From Apostichopus japonicus (taxonomy: Eukaryota; Echinodermata; Holothuroidea; Aspidochirotida; Stichopodidae), in the NCBI RefSeq assembly GCF_037975245.1, contig NC_092569.1:20765001-20805000 (forward strand): 40,000 nucleotides of DNA. Reading direction: 5' to 3'. The notes under the pieces were generated by a model. It ran no database searches. It saw only the letters and a program-made list of their open reading frames with translations, and was not told the origin of the DNA. Below, piece after piece: positions 9,801 to 21,200 of the stretch (the stretch's first letter is position 1; every line of letters starts with the position of its first letter). The translations under genes and the position numbers were made by a program.

Positions 9801-10403
9801 CCTACATGATAGAGTGTGGAACCTGGTTTATTGTGGTAACTGATCGACTGGCACTTTCGATATTTAAGGAGCATTAGCATCACTTATAACAAAACCGTCA
9901 TTTTTCTCAAAATTTTTCAAAATCTTCATCGTCATCATTGTCGCCATCGTTATCTTCGTCATCTTCGTTGTCGTCTTCGTCTTCAATTTTCATGTCATCT
10001 TCATTGTCATCCCCATCGTCACAGTAGACGATGATGAGAGTTGTTTTAGTTTCGATTTTTCTTGAGAAAAAAAGTAAATTTAGAAGAAAGATGTATTTTT
10101 TGGCTGGTTACGTTTTCCTTCTCATTGTACACAGAATATGACTACATGGGATATCATCGTGGTAGTGAGTTTTCAACATATGACTCTGACAACGATAACG
10201 ATACATCACGAGATTGCGTGAAAGATCATCATCTCGGTGGCTGGTGGTACAATGGGTATAATGATGAATTGACATGTACTACAGCGAATTTCAATGGAAA
10301 TTTTGGCTATGGCTGGGATTATGGAGTGTGCATTTACGACAGAGAACGAATGATTTCTGACTGCGATATTGCTACAACTGAAATGAAAATCAAACCTCTC
10401 TAA
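2088..10403 (+). CDS. Gene A: secreted TIL-TILa-EGF-fibrinogen-like protein (491 aa, 10 exons)
   Basis: Exons: 2088-2169, 2344-2439, 3134-3190, 4085-4153, 5498-5566, 7088-7156, 7790-8004, 8717-9007, 9474-9732, 10135-10403. They total 1476 nt with no internal stop. The order is signal peptide (1-27), Cys-containing exon, Ser/Thr linker (about 60-147), TIL (148-219), TILa/VWC-like Cys segment (about 229-242), EGF-like (about 242-275) and FReD (about 278-491). The FReD has the opening DCQDLY, the YCKDGWT motif, HWLGND, the DSDND calcium-site pattern, GGWWYN and the closing TEMKIKP. By family, such proteins are secreted and bind glycans or other ligands through the FReD, often in innate immunity; that role is inferred. 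Gene B is a tandem duplicate. Exon 1 and the small linker exons rest on splice-phase logic and on matches to B. The domain exons are near certain. Confidence 0.85.
2344..2439 (+). CDS. Gene A exon 2: short Cys-containing exon
   Basis: This 96-nt phase 1-1 exon runs from a TTTCAG acceptor to a GTAAGT donor. It encodes about 32 residues with three cysteines (FKCTKP, MPCGGNCSN). No domain was recognised. Gene B has an unrelated 60-nt exon in this position. Confidence 0.65.
3134..3190 (+). CDS. Gene A exon 3: Ser/Thr linker (DSTSSKSTF type)
   Basis: This 57-nt phase 1-1 exon encodes a Ser/Thr/Lys-rich 19-residue linker ending SITTT. The acceptor is ATTACAG and the donor is GTTGGA, weak but conserved as GTTGGT in gene B (18545-18601). 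O-glycosylation is likely by composition. Confidence 0.65.
4085..4153 (+). CDS. Gene A exon 4: Ser/Thr linker (GRMSTDNF type), first copy
   Basis: This 69-nt phase 1-1 exon runs from a CTGTTAG acceptor to a GTATGA donor. The 23 residues begin GRMSTDNFLQSTSS. It is nearly the same as exon 6 (7088-7156) and gene B exon 5, so this linker exon was duplicated inside gene A. Confidence 0.7.
4205..4690 (+). repeat. Inverted-repeat arm in gene A intron 4
   Basis: This is the partner of 875-1330 on the opposite strand. It also contains a short tandem duplication of a word with TGGTAATAAGTCAAACGAAATG (near 4235 and 4455). It is absent from gene B at the homologous place. Confidence 0.7.
5184..5320 (+). 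repeat. Tandem repeat, about 66-nt unit, two copies
   Basis: Two adjacent units share TGTATATATGTATTGT and GGAAGTCCTTGC. A diverged version sits at 16750-16860 in gene B. Intronic. Confidence 0.6.
5498..5566 (+). CDS. Gene A exon 5: acidic Ser linker (EDSQNNGMF type)
   Basis: This 69-nt phase 1-1 exon runs from a TTTCTAG acceptor to a GTAGGG donor. It encodes EDSQNNGMFDETSPE and then a Ser/Met-rich tail. Gene B 17042-17110 differs at only a few bases. Confidence 0.7.
6237..6328 (+). other. Short open frame after an acceptor-like site, shared by A and B introns
   Basis: A TTTGCAG acceptor-like site is followed by a frame encoding ECRKCNRFGYIYVS and ending KRI-stop. Gene B has the same at 17749-17841 with ECMKCNRFGYIYVS. 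If spliced in the phase 1 frame of the neighbouring exons, both would reach a stop soon. It could be a rarely used terminal exon or plain intron; changes between copies do not show clear coding constraint. Confidence 0.25.
6722..6814. repeat. (TA)n microsatellite at a deletion junction
   Basis: A pure TA run of about 46 units. Left flank matches gene B near 18215 and right flank matches gene B near 19220. The tract therefore replaces about 1 kb, including the DSTS linker exon, that gene B keeps. Confidence 0.9.
7088..7156 (+). CDS. Gene A exon 6: Ser/Thr linker (GRMSTGNF type), second copy
   Basis: This 69-nt phase 1-1 exon (GRMSTGNFLQSTSSPITT) has a CTGTTAG acceptor and a GTATGG donor. It is the second copy of exon 4 and directly precedes the TIL exon, as in gene B. 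Confidence 0.7.
7790..8004 (+). CDS. Gene A exon 7: TIL domain
   Basis: A 215-nt exon entered in phase 1 and left in phase 0 at ...GVIP. It carries the TIL cysteine pattern: PCPLNQ, ADCVCQGTCEDP, FGCHINC, RTCVCPAGF, QNCIPESACGCY. In TIL serine-protease inhibitors the reactive site lies between the fifth and sixth Cys. Here that loop is only HIN with no Lys or Arg, so a trypsin-inhibitor role is unlikely. An NCT glycosylation site is visible. Confidence 0.9.
8717..9007 (+). CDS. Gene A exon 8: TILa/VWC-like, EGF and start of FReD
   Basis: A 291-nt phase 0-0 exon. NGGSYVTMACTETCSC continues the TIL unit in TILa style. Six EGF-like cysteines follow with the usual CxC and GNGTVC end. RVQDCQDLYDNG then opens the FReD and the exon ends at YCKDGWT, before a GTAAGA donor. 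Confidence 0.9.
9474..9732 (+). CDS. Gene A exon 9: FReD N-terminal half
   Basis: A 259-nt exon (phase 0 in, phase 1 out) encodes FYDNWDRYRSGL, HWLGNDRL, LQYDLFRIGS and YALEELGSYTGSL, all FReD hallmarks. The start LRVDNKGF is about three residues shorter than the usual VFQRRxDGS form. It differs from gene B at only three bases, all amino-acid changing. Confidence 0.9.
9918..10025 (+). repeat. Imperfect TCD trinucleotide microsatellite
   Basis: Runs of TCATCG, TCTTCG and TCGTCTTCG in the last intron of gene A. The same tract sits at 22339-22446 in gene B. It would read as Ser-rich or Asp/Glu-rich but lies between exons. Confidence 0.75.
10135..10403 (+). CDS. Gene A exon 10: FReD C-terminal half and stop
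   Basis: Entered in phase 1, ending in TAA. It carries FSTYDSDNDND (calcium-site pattern), RDC, LGGWWYN, FNGN and TEMKIKPL. Relative to gene C, five extra residues separate WWY from the following Cys. Two further cysteines (GVC, SDCD) are not typical of vertebrate FReDs. Confidence 0.9.
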
Positions 10404-10598
10404 ATTATACGTCCATCAATACGTGTACACGTATTGAATCACGTGATTTGTTGATTGAGGCAATTCTTCGTTGCAAAAGGTGACAAATAGGTCACGAAAC
10501 ATTTAAACCAACCAGCATTAAGCCACTGCCCGAATCTATGAATAAGTTATTAAGCCCCAAAAAAGTTTCAGGACTTTGCAAATCAAATTAAATGTAGT

Positions 10599-10932
10599 AA
10601 TAAATGTGACAAAAACATGATATTATATATCTGCTCTCAACAATACACATCGTGCTTCATACTTCTTTATCATTATAATCATCCTCTAGGTCTTCATGTC
10701 TGTATAAGTTAGCTTTGACACTAAATATCCATTATGTATACACTACTCAACGTCGAGGCAGTTAGTCTATGGACAGAATAAACACGAACGGAACAGTTTA
10801 ACCAGAGGGATTTACTAAGGATGTCATACATGGTATTAATATCACCTAACGGCTTATGCAGTGTAATGGATATAAGAGTACATGCTGAGGGTGAATATAG
10901 AATCACGCCATACGTCATCAATAAATAATAAA
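10599..10932 (+). terminator. Candidate poly(A) signals of gene A
   Basis: AATAAA occurs at 10599-10604, 10920-10925 and 10927-10932. All three are kept at matching places after gene B. Which one is used cannot be told from sequence. Confidence 0.45.
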
Positions 10933-11261
10933 GTTATTTAGTATGTTATAGTGTAGTATCAGCATTTCAGATATTTATCCCAACTTGCTCTCACCTTCAA
11001 GTGCTCTCTATTCTCTGTTCAAATTGGTATAATGGCTCAACTTTGTTGCTTGCAATGTCAACTGATTGGTTGATCAACACATTAGTAATAATAAAATTCA
11101 TAATTAACCGTTTAGAATGATCACTTAGTCAATGAGTGGCTAAATCATGAACACACAATTGAAATATCTATTTCAAGTTTGGTGTTGTAGAAAAAAGAGA
11201 AGCCAGGGATATAGTTTTCTAAAAACGCATCGCTTCTACACAATTTAGTGTAGACTACAAG

Positions 11262-11699
11262 CTAAGCTAATTCAGGAACGATGACATCACTGATAATATT
11301 CCCCATATCAATTTGTCCATACAATATCACGTACATGATTAATAACACAACCTTGCCTTTACACCGTATCAAAGGGTTAATCTTTAGTCTATAGAAATGG
11401 CTCAAAATGTGTCTAACTTTCTTCTGAAAACTTCTAAACATTTCTTCTGACGAAGTTCCCTGACGCATTACACGGGAGTTGGCTTCAACGACCTTATAGC
11501 GCGCAATTCGCACTTTTTTTTCAATTATCTTTGAATTTCCTCTTGATATATAGACATTTATTGCATAGCATTTGATATCATGTATATTATTACTTAAGAA
11601 AACGTTGTGGTCTTTAATTGTTTTATTGGTTAAAGATAAATGGCGAAAACATGGTGAATATCTGTAATTAGAGAGTGTTGGAACTTCCACATGTCTCAA
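11262..11699 (-). other. 145-codon open frame in the gene A 3' flank, probably not a gene
   Basis: An ATG-initiated frame with no recognised domain; the C-terminal part includes GTSSEEMFRSFQKK and a hydrophobic VVLLIMYVIL stretch. The matching gene B flank (23564-23940) keeps the C-terminal half but has a TAA in the upstream half. That suggests chance or a decayed fragment rather than a working gene. Confidence 0.2.
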
Positions 11700-14086
11700 A
11701 AATGTATCTAATTTAAATTACACTGGTCAAGGTATGGTATGATTATTAATGAAGGTTTTCATACGGTGGTACCGCTATCCTGTGTTTTGTAATTGCAGCC
11801 TAGTACTAATGTAGCCTTCGGAATAAAAAATATCAAACACAATAGGACTATTTTGAATATGCCAGTTTTACATATTCACTTATTTCAAAGAAAATCAAAG
11901 ATATCGGTTAAGCTTACATTGTGTGTATCTAAATAGAGTGTGAGAGAGAAATTTGTTTTGGAACAACTTAGGCTTCACGTCTCCACGGTAGGTTGAAGGT
12001 ACGTTAATAGTGAAGTAGTTTATATGTTAAGCAAATAAAACACATATAAAAATATGTTATTGGAATTTCTAATACAACTTTATTCTATGTATGTATGAAC
12101 ACTGCGATTACACATTTAAATTGAACATTTGAGATGATTTTGATGTTGTAAATATTAACCTCTTTTCTCATATTTGTAACGATCGTAACGATTCCGTGGT
12201 GTTGTGGTTCCTTGGTATTGAATATTTACAAAACTGTTTCACGTAAAATGTAACTGCAGAAATGAATATTGACTCTCGAATTGATGCGTCTGTGCGATAT
12301 AATAAATATATTGAAGACTCTTGCAAACTTTCCCTATTGTTTGGATATTCTTTTTGTACAGTTTGGTCACTTTAATTCTTTCGTCTATAAGCAACTACCT
12401 GTGTGAAACATTGTCAAATTGTTTGTACTATCACTGGAACATTTACTTTAAATTCAGCAAGGTGAAATCATTACCGGTGTCTAAAAGTATGAGTGAACAA
12501 TCAGCACTTCGAACAACAAATTTTACAAAATATATCACTTACATGCAGAGTTTAAAAAAAATGTTTTGCAACTTCATGGAAACTTAACCGCAAATTTCCT
12601 GATGAAATCTGTTTTCCAAAGATAAAATACTTTTCAGTCAAATCGACAAGATTCACGTTTTATTTAGTCAGTACTGATGGCATATATACAATTGTCTTTA
12701 TATACCTGCCAATGACACAGGTGACTGTTGTAATATGCAAAATCTTATTAAATATGGAATGATAAAACAATAGCTTATGTGACCACTATATGAAGTACTG
12801 AAAGACTAGCAGAAAAAAAAAATATGGACTGAAACTGAAACAGTGAAACTAGAAGCTATTCACATAAATGGTATGAAACTCAAAATACTAGTGATATGCA
12901 CTAGCAGAAGAAGCAGTCAGACTGATGATCACCAATGACAAAATGACAACACGTCAAATGATAGACACAGGCTCATAAAGATATTTTTGTCCAGAGTTAA
13001 CCCTCCTCAATACATGGCAACTCTTTATAGAGACTGGCTAGAGTTACAAACAGGAACACTACTTTAAGAATGCTAACATTTGGCGACGTTATTGATGAAA
13101 TTCGACTTGGATTGGGATAGCTGTAAGCTTTTATTCACTTTAAACAATTTGTCATTTACAGCAATTCTAACAGGCAAGTTCCAAAAAGATGTTAAGTAAG
13201 ATGTATCTCTTTGGGATAAATGGCATTTGTTTAGATCCTATCTGACAGAAACGATAAAAACAAGTTTTTTTTTAATAGAGGACTGTGACCAATATATAAG
13301 CTTTGTCAAAGCTTTGATCAATATTTCAAGCCCTTCCGCTTTCTTTCATAACAGAAGCTATATCATTCATTAACCTTGTTCAATTGCCTAATACATTATT
13401 TGTGATGGTTGTTTTGACATATGTCAACATGCTACTGATTTCAATATACTAAAAGCCCCAGATTTTGCTTTTAAACAGGTTAAATCATAAATAGTTAAAT
13501 AGTCAGCAGCAGCAGTAAGATCACATCAGATACCGATCGCCTATTAAACTGAACAGCAAAATATTTTCTGTTTAGTCGCAGTGGAAAATCGACAATTTTC
13601 ACTTACGAGAGAAGAAACTGATATTGTTCACAACGGTGTCGAATCAATAATAATATAAATGTTTTTACTTCGATATTTAAATGATCATGATTGAGATCTA
13701 ATGGGAAATTAATTATCACAACATCAATAAGCATGTTTATAGGCGTAAGAACAGGTGCTGAGCCAATGATGCTGAGGAGTTTTGACAAAAGTTAAAATAT
13801 ATGAAATAATTTAGAAGCTAATTACTCATCCATTAACGAGACAATGTAACATGCACGTTCGTATCTTCAGGTTAACTAAAGATGAGAATTCGTAATGGTA
13901 GCAAAGCCTTTCAATAGTAAATTTAATATATTTGACACATTAAAATGTTTCCGCCTCTTATCAACACAACAGCCGATTAAAACAGAGATTAGAGTAAATA
14001 CAGTGTATATGTTAAAGTAATTTACCACAGTTAAAAGTGGATCGTGGTGATAAATCTGATAAATCGGTGGCATGTGCTGTTAGCAT

Positions 14087-14262
14087 TACAGTAAGAACTG
14101 AGGATATGTGTAATCGCAGCAAATGCATCAAACTGGATTTGTTGCGACCACACATATCCTTAGTTCTTACTGTAATCCTTATTGCACACGCAATACTGGT
14201 TTATAGCACGATCCAGTTTGTATTGTAGTACAAATATTTAAGATTAATAATAGTTACTGTGC
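14087..14262. repeat. Foldback (hairpin) repeat, MITE-like
   Basis: The left arm ATTACAGTAAGAACTGAGGA and the right arm TCCTTAGTTCTTACTGTAAT are reverse complements with one mismatch, and pairing continues inward through ATATGTGT. A second, overlapping palindrome uses CAAACTGGAT and ATCCAGTTTG. A related sequence lies at 15692-15830. Confidence 0.6.
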
Positions 14263-14263
14263 A

Positions 14264-14370
14264 GTGGCGTAGGAAGGTACTTTTGAGTGGGGGGCTGAAG
14301 ACTGATGGCCGGCCTGGGGGAAGGGTCTAAGGGGAGGGGGTGTGCCCCTCCCCTTTGGAATTTGTTTGCA
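14264..14370. repeat. G-rich GTGGCGTAGG dispersed repeat
   Basis: The segment GTGGCGTAGGAAGG, a GTGGGGGG run, then GGGGAGGGGG and CCCCTCCCC resembles a short dispersed repeat common in invertebrate genomes. A related GGCGCGTAGCCAAGG plus G-run occurs at 37057-37100. Confidence 0.45.
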
Positions 14371-15154
14371 TTTCCAGGTGGCCTCAGATGCAATTTGGTG
14401 CAATATAGCACACTTCAACTCCCACTCCATGTGATGAGTTATAAATTGAAAACAATTGTGTATTTACTGCACGGTGCCCTTTAAATGACACTCATATTAA
14501 TTTAGTAAGGGTATAAAAAAATGAACGTGAAATTGACCAGTAAGCTTGCTTCAGAAGTCAATAAACACAAGTTAATATTTAACCAACCATGAAGTGAATA
14601 GCGGAATATTTGATTATGTAGATCATAGTCGATAATTGTCGATAGCTGCACATCTAATCGACAAAAGTATGATAAGAATGAAGTAATATCTAACCTAATT
14701 TCCATATTATAAAATATTACTTTACAACATCAACTTAAAACTTGCCTTGGATATCTGATTGTTTATTAAGAATTAGTACAGACTTTTTATCTTCTTGTTA
14801 TATCGCGTTTTAAGCTACCTGATGATGTATGTGGTGTAAGCCTTGTTCGCCGCAAACTCATTAAATCTTGTTTTCGTAACACAATTTCTTCTTTAAACCA
14901 GATCACATTCGATCAATGTTCATGAATGAAAAAAACAAGAAACTAATCTTGAAGTACGTATGGGCCTAAACTGACATATAACCGAATTTGTTTACTAGTG
15001 TTCTAGTTTGACAGAGGTACGGATAACCTTTGTAGCAGTGCACTAGATTATTTACTGCCATAATGAAAATTGCAAACACGCAAACCTATTTCTGTATTAC
15101 TTATAGCATAGCGACTTTCCTTCTATAACAAAGCATTGCCAGAAATTCACGAAC

Positions 15155-15236
15155 ATGGCAAACTTTCCCAATCGGAATCTTGCAATAACTGCTGTCTTAC
15201 TTTATGCTAATATCATCCACATTTCGCTTGCTATGG
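15155..15236 (+). CDS. Gene B exon 1: signal peptide
   Basis: ATG opens MANFPNRNLAITAVLLYA and then a hydrophobic stretch ending HISLAM, then a GTAGGT donor in phase 1. Length (82 nt) and phase equal gene A exon 1, though the sequences are unrelated. Confidence 0.7.
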
Positions 15237-18200
15237 GTAGGTTTGATTATTTTTATTTTCTTTTATATATCTGTTTTATAATGTAAAATGCGTATCAACT
15301 AAGATGTTCCATTAACTTGAAGCTAACTTGTCTGCTCATATTACTTGTACTTATTTACTATGATTTTTAAGTTTTTCTTTCTCAAACAACTTTCGTATGA
15401 AAGTTGTAAGACATAAGTACACTTGCAGATAAATACACTCAATTGAATATTGCGTTGCTTGTTATCTGGAATTACATCTCGCCCAATATGTTGCTGCCAG
15501 CGAGCACGGGCTACTGGCCTAACCACAGTGATGATGACAGCTAATATATCTGATATAAAATTATTCTAGACCAACCTTACGATGTACTGTTGTGATTGAA
15601 ATGTAACGAGCTTCTCTGACAACTGATTCACACAGAGATTAAAGTAATTACTTTAAATTTTCAAGTTTTTTACCAGTTTTTTTTTTACCAAAAATGCATC
15701 AAACTGGATTTGTCGGGATTAAAAATATCCTTAGTACTTACTGTAATCCTAATAGCACATGCTACCGATTTATAGCAACATCCGGTTTTTACTGTGGTAC
15801 AAAATTTGAAGATTTATAGTAGAAACTGTGTTCTTTGTGTATATGAGCGTCTCTGAGTTATTAAGCAGTTTTGGTGATGAGAGGTGATAAAGATTAGTGT
15901 ATAGATAGTCTTTGTTTTCATTTTTTATTCTCTTATTTCGTGCCTTTGTTCTTTAAAACAAACAGGCATATGCGAGTTCGAGAACTACATGAAAGGTCTC
16001 TCCCATCGGAATCCCCAATTAAGTGGTAACTTTATTTTATGTTTTACACATTCTTAGCTGCTATTTATTCAAATTGGTTTAGCTGGGTTTTTGGTATGAG
16101 GCTTATCTGTTATCCGTTATGTTTCTTCCGTGTGAGAGATACTGTTGTTCAAAAGTTACAATAGGATATTGTCATTTTTTCATTTGTGGTGTCATTGCTC
16201 TTCTAATTTTCCTTTTTTTCAAGGTGTCAATGTAAAGTGTGACATCACATCTTGACAATGAAACCAATTACCTCGTGAACTCTTATTAATAACTTCAATG
16301 TTTTAAATTCTATAATTTTTTCATAACCTATCCATATTACATGGATAAAAATGTTAATAAACTACCAGTAAAGAAAGGATATAGTATGACAGTTCAAACC
16401 ATAGGTAGATGATACATATCTATAGACTTGTCCCAGTCGTGTTTGTAAAAGTAACATTTAAACTCTGATAGCTCCCAAGCGAGATGCGAGCTAGTTGGAA
16501 GAGTTGCTTCTCATTAATATTTCTGTCAGTATAAATGATGATTGTTGTATTTTCTTCTCTTTGTGTTATGAAAAATATGTAAACAAGAATAATACAATTA
16601 TATAAATGTTTTAATCTCAGTAAAAACACAAACTCTTAACTATTTGAATAATAACAGCGGCTATCTGTACCCGTTCCACATCAGTGAACCCGTTTTCCGA
16701 AAAAAAATGTCAACTTGACTTTTCACTTCCCTTCAAAGTGATGTATTTCTAAGTCCTTGTTAATCTGTTTGAGTAATTTGTATACATGTTTTGTATACTA
16801 AATGAAAACGGAAGTCCTTGCAATTCTATTTGAGTAAATTTTATGTAAATGAAATTGGAGTCTTCGTTTATCTTCTATCACTATTTCGTGTCTAAACGCG
16901 ATTGTATAATACAACATGTATTACGAAGATGATTTTTGAGTCAAATTTCTATAACTCGTACCTTATATAAATGGTTATACATGTTTTTGTTTGAAAATTA
17001 ACATTATAGTTTATTCTTCAATCAAATATGTTTGTTTTTAGAAGACAGTCAAAACAACGGTATGTTTGATGAGACTTCTCCAGAGGTTTCTTCTATGATG
17101 TCAAACACAGGTAGGTTCCTCTTAAATTAAATTAAGTAAGAGTATTTTAACCTCAACTGAAGTCTATTATAAAGATTTGTGCGTTTATACTTTACAAAAG
17201 GAAAGTTTGTAATATCTTTTTGTGTGAGTAAAAACTTAAGTATACATATCTTCCGAATGTTCTGGACAGGTATCTGCTACGTAACGAACAAAAAATCAAC
17301 TATCTGTTAAATTTATTCTCCTTCTAATATATTGTACTGGAATTTGCAGGTATAGTAATTTCTAATAAAAAATGGTGCTAAGCTATAATTAATCTAAGAG
17401 AAATGAGAAATGAAAATCAATTCAGTCACATATTAATTACATAAAGGAAAAAAATGTGTTCAAATTGATAGTATCATCTGACGCTGTGGTCACTTACATT
17501 GGAACATTGACGTAATTTATTGACAGATGTTAGTTGTGATAAACGTGAAATGCAGTTGCAGTAGTGCTGAGACAGTTTCTCAATAAATTATATAAAGAAA
17601 AGGAAATTTGTAGTTTCATCATAAAGCAATAACAAATTAACATTTTGATTGATTTTGACAATGTTTATGATGACGACCGTGCTTATGATGACGACCGTGT
17701 TTAAACTTGTCTACATCGTACAAGTATTGATTGATTTGATTATTGCAGGAGTGTATGAAATGCAATAGATTTGGTTACATTTACGTGTCAGCGTTTCAAG
17801 GCGGTGCTGGCAGTGACAAGTCAGCTATGAAACGTATATAACACTATGCATTATTGTTAATGTCGATCAGAATCCTATTATTCTGAATTTAAAACAAGAC
17901 GGCAGAAGCCAAATATTGACATTTTCTTAATTCACAACAAAGTGGAATGCTATGAAAGCAGAAAACTCTCATTTGAATACATTACAAACAAAATCAAAAA
18001 TTTATTTTAAGATGAACAAAAAGTCAAACATTTAATGTGACCGATTTGCAACATATATTTCACAAACCGAAATGCCGCTTTGCAAACAAAACAATCTCAT
18101 TATTTGTTGTCTACAAAAGATAATACAAAGTGTCAATAGTGTGTATGAGAGGCAATTATAAAGCGTTGTTCCGTTTCGGTATCCGTATATAAGTCACTCT

Positions 18201-21200
18201 AATTTAATGGATTTTGTAGCAAAATCACTTAGTTCATATACACAACAGTTTTTCAGTAGTATTTTGGTGAGCTTAATAGAAGAATCAGAACAAATGTATA
18301 CAATTTTGGACACCTAGATTTAGTCCTACAGCATTTATGGACAAATATAAGCTAGCCAAGCCCATATGAATGGACCTATTAAGGAATCGGATAGAAAACT
18401 AAAAATTACTCACCAGCATTGCTGCGGGACGAGCTATTCTACATTATGTCCATATAAAACATTGTAGTAGATGGAGGTCGGAGCAAATGAACTATTCCTT
18501 TCGTTACTAAAAATTACTATAGATAATTTTACACTCGATTACAGATTCGACATCACCCAAGTCGACTTTACAGTCCTCAACGAAATCAATAACCACAACA
18601 GGTTGGTATTTAGTTTTATAATACGCTGTGCAAATCACATATACCAAAGGCGGTGCTGTGTTATCAGAGCTATGTATTTTTGGGATTTTATGTTGTTCTG
18701 TTCCTGACAATCGTTACAGAACAGTTTCTTTTGACTCTTCAATTTGAGCATTGTTTAGTATTTTAAGGCAATCTGAGTAATACATTGATCCAAGCTATCC
18801 CTATAGTAGGATACAGCCGTTACTTTATATAGCGTAAATAAATTAACATTTTACAATTTGTAAAGCATATATATGTGTTAATGTTGTAACATGCTGATAC
18901 TACTTGAAAGTGCATCCGTTAGAAATGCTATATTTATCAGCTTCATTGGTAGAGTTTCTATTCAAAGAATGAAAGGAAAAAGTTCAAATTCATTCTGAAA
19001 TATCCGATTTACTGTTAGCATGTAGCTATACGAGAGACATTACATTTAGAATCAGTCTTTATTCACGAGTTACTGGCTTTACTAAGAATTTTCCTTTTTG
19101 TTCAACTATTCGAAGACCATTTTCTTAGTACTATGATTATAGTTAGATTGACCTATGTATTGGTATATAGGGCTTTAGCTTTGGTATCATGTGTCTGGAA
19201 AAAGGTCATTTAATATACCAAACAGTTTTTATTAGTTTTATAATATCGGCATTGTCTCTTTTCGCCATTGTATTAAACTGTTATTTTACCAAACTCTTGT
19301 TTTATATAAATTCTTTAACCGACTGTGGAAAATTCTAGTCAGAGGGGTTTAATCGGAAGGAATGTATACGTCCGTTTCCGCATCAGGACTCTCAAGTTAC
19401 ATCCTAACAATATAAAATCATACCTTACCATTTACTCTTAAAGCCTTTTAATATGTTCTTGGTAAATAAATTCACCGTTCATTTTAACATAATGCTCTCT
19501 TTATATTCTTGACTGTTAGGACGAATGTCGACTGAGAATTTCCTGCATTCCACGAGTTCACCGGTAACCACAGCAATAACTACAGAAGGTATGGCCAAAG
19601 TTGCACACATCTTACATTTCCTACATGGATAAAAATTAATCGACATACAAATTTATTTCATTTCACACTATTGTATATTTCTGTATTCATTGTTCTGCTT
19701 CGTTCTCCTCAGTTATGTATGACTAAAATTAATCAACTTTGCATAACATACGTTTACAGAGCTATAAAAAAATGTCTTGTACAATAGAGCACATACAATA
19801 GAAAAGTAAGTTTAATTGATAAGCATAAATGGACTGAATTTTGGTGAATATTACCTTAAATTCAGAACTGCAGAAATTAACTCTATTGTCGTTAGTATAT
19901 GGCACCACTTTTTTTTTAGTAATAAGAAGTATCGTCGTGATAAATCTCGAGTTGGATATGATGTGCGGTTGACGGAAGGGCCAAATTCTGTGTTTTATTT
20001 TAAGCTCATTTCTTATCCTCCTGTATAAACTCAGGAGGTGAGACTTAAATCCATTTTCACCGTTACTACTAGTATACGTGTACAACATAACACTACCACA
20101 ATATGTGAACGATTGAAGCAGTTGACACCAAAGGGAAACTTGCCTTAACATCCTGATGACATATGACATATTCCATTTTCAGTGGCGACCACTACGCAAC
20201 CATGCCCTTTGAATCAAGTCTTTGCTGACTGTGTATGCCAAGGTACATGTGAAGACCCTCATGGGTGGTTTGGCTGCCATATAAACTGTACTGGAGGAAG
20301 AACATGCGTTTGTCCAGCTGGCTTTTCATTACTCGGACAGAATTGCATACCGGAGAGTGCTTGTGGGTGTTATCACGACACGGGAGGAGTCATACCGGTA
20401 TTCTTAAACTGTTATTAGTATATTTTTCATGTGCGTTCCTTAACAATCGTATCCGCCAAAACCAGTCTGCTCTATCCCAACAAAGTATCAGTTGTAGAGT
20501 TTTACAAAACACAGATAAAAGGAAAGTTTCTTCAGTTGCCAATGTCACATATTTGAAATTCATTGACGGCTACAGTGGACGACACAAAATACCTGTTGAT
20601 CTTATGATGATTCATTTTCTCCTTCTGTTCTTAGATCTTGAAGTTGAATTAAAAACATAAAAAGTAGGTTGAGTCAAGCGATATTATTAATGGCTGTTTA
20701 TGTGCAATAAAACAAACCATGGTGAGACCCTTCTTATTCAATAATCATTCCAAGTTTGACGAAAGTGTGTGCAAGGGAGACTATGCGATGACGGGATCAT
20801 TTTAGCGTACTGTTTTGTGGAACACACCTCCAATAAAAAAAAAACTATAACAAGCATATTGCTCCCCAGAGCCAATCAAAAGTGAAGCGAAGACATTTCC
20901 AAGTAGTACTCCGTCCACGCCCGGCCTGACTTAATCGAACACCTGTGCCCTCAAATATGTATGGACGGACTAAATAAAGGTCATATGAAAACAATTCCTT
21001 AAAGTTGAATTTTTTTCCTTGAGAACAGACTAGAACACTATTCCAGAGATGTAATATACGTAATATCATCAGAGTGGCAACACTATATTCATATTTATTC
21101 ACTTTTTCTCTGTATTAAGAATGGCGGATCGTACGTGACCATGGACTGCACGGAAACATGCTCATGTGAGAATGACGTTCTTGTGTGCATAAACTATACA

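Larger units (their letters stand above)
6815..12415 (+). repeat. Duplicated block: gene A 3' part and flank matching gene B 19215-24620
   Basis: Collinear similarity covers linker exon 6, all domain exons, the introns and about 2 kb of 3' flank. Gene B lacks roughly 180 bp present at about 11785-11965 in A. Similarity fades near 12415 and 24620. Confidence 0.85.
10404..12415. other. 3' untranslated region and flank of gene A
   Basis: Begins after the stop codon and includes candidate poly(A) signals. It is shared with the gene B flank at about 22818-24620. No further gene is supported. Confidence 0.5.
12416..15154. other. Intergenic region between A and B
   Basis: AT-rich with scattered short frames, none with splice context or known domains. 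It contains the foldback repeat near 14087 and a G-rich repeat near 14264. The gene B promoter should be near the right end; no clear TATA element was chosen. Confidence 0.4.

Noticed and set aside
9918-10025. Poly-Asp/Ser coding exon in the last intron of A and B
   Set aside because: It is an imperfect trinucleotide microsatellite between two well-defined FReD exons, and a FReD has no such insert there.
11262-11699. 145-codon open frame on the minus strand downstream of gene A, as a possible gene
   Set aside because: The duplicated gene B flank has an in-frame stop in the upstream half, there is no recognisable domain, and it lies in the 3' flank of another gene.
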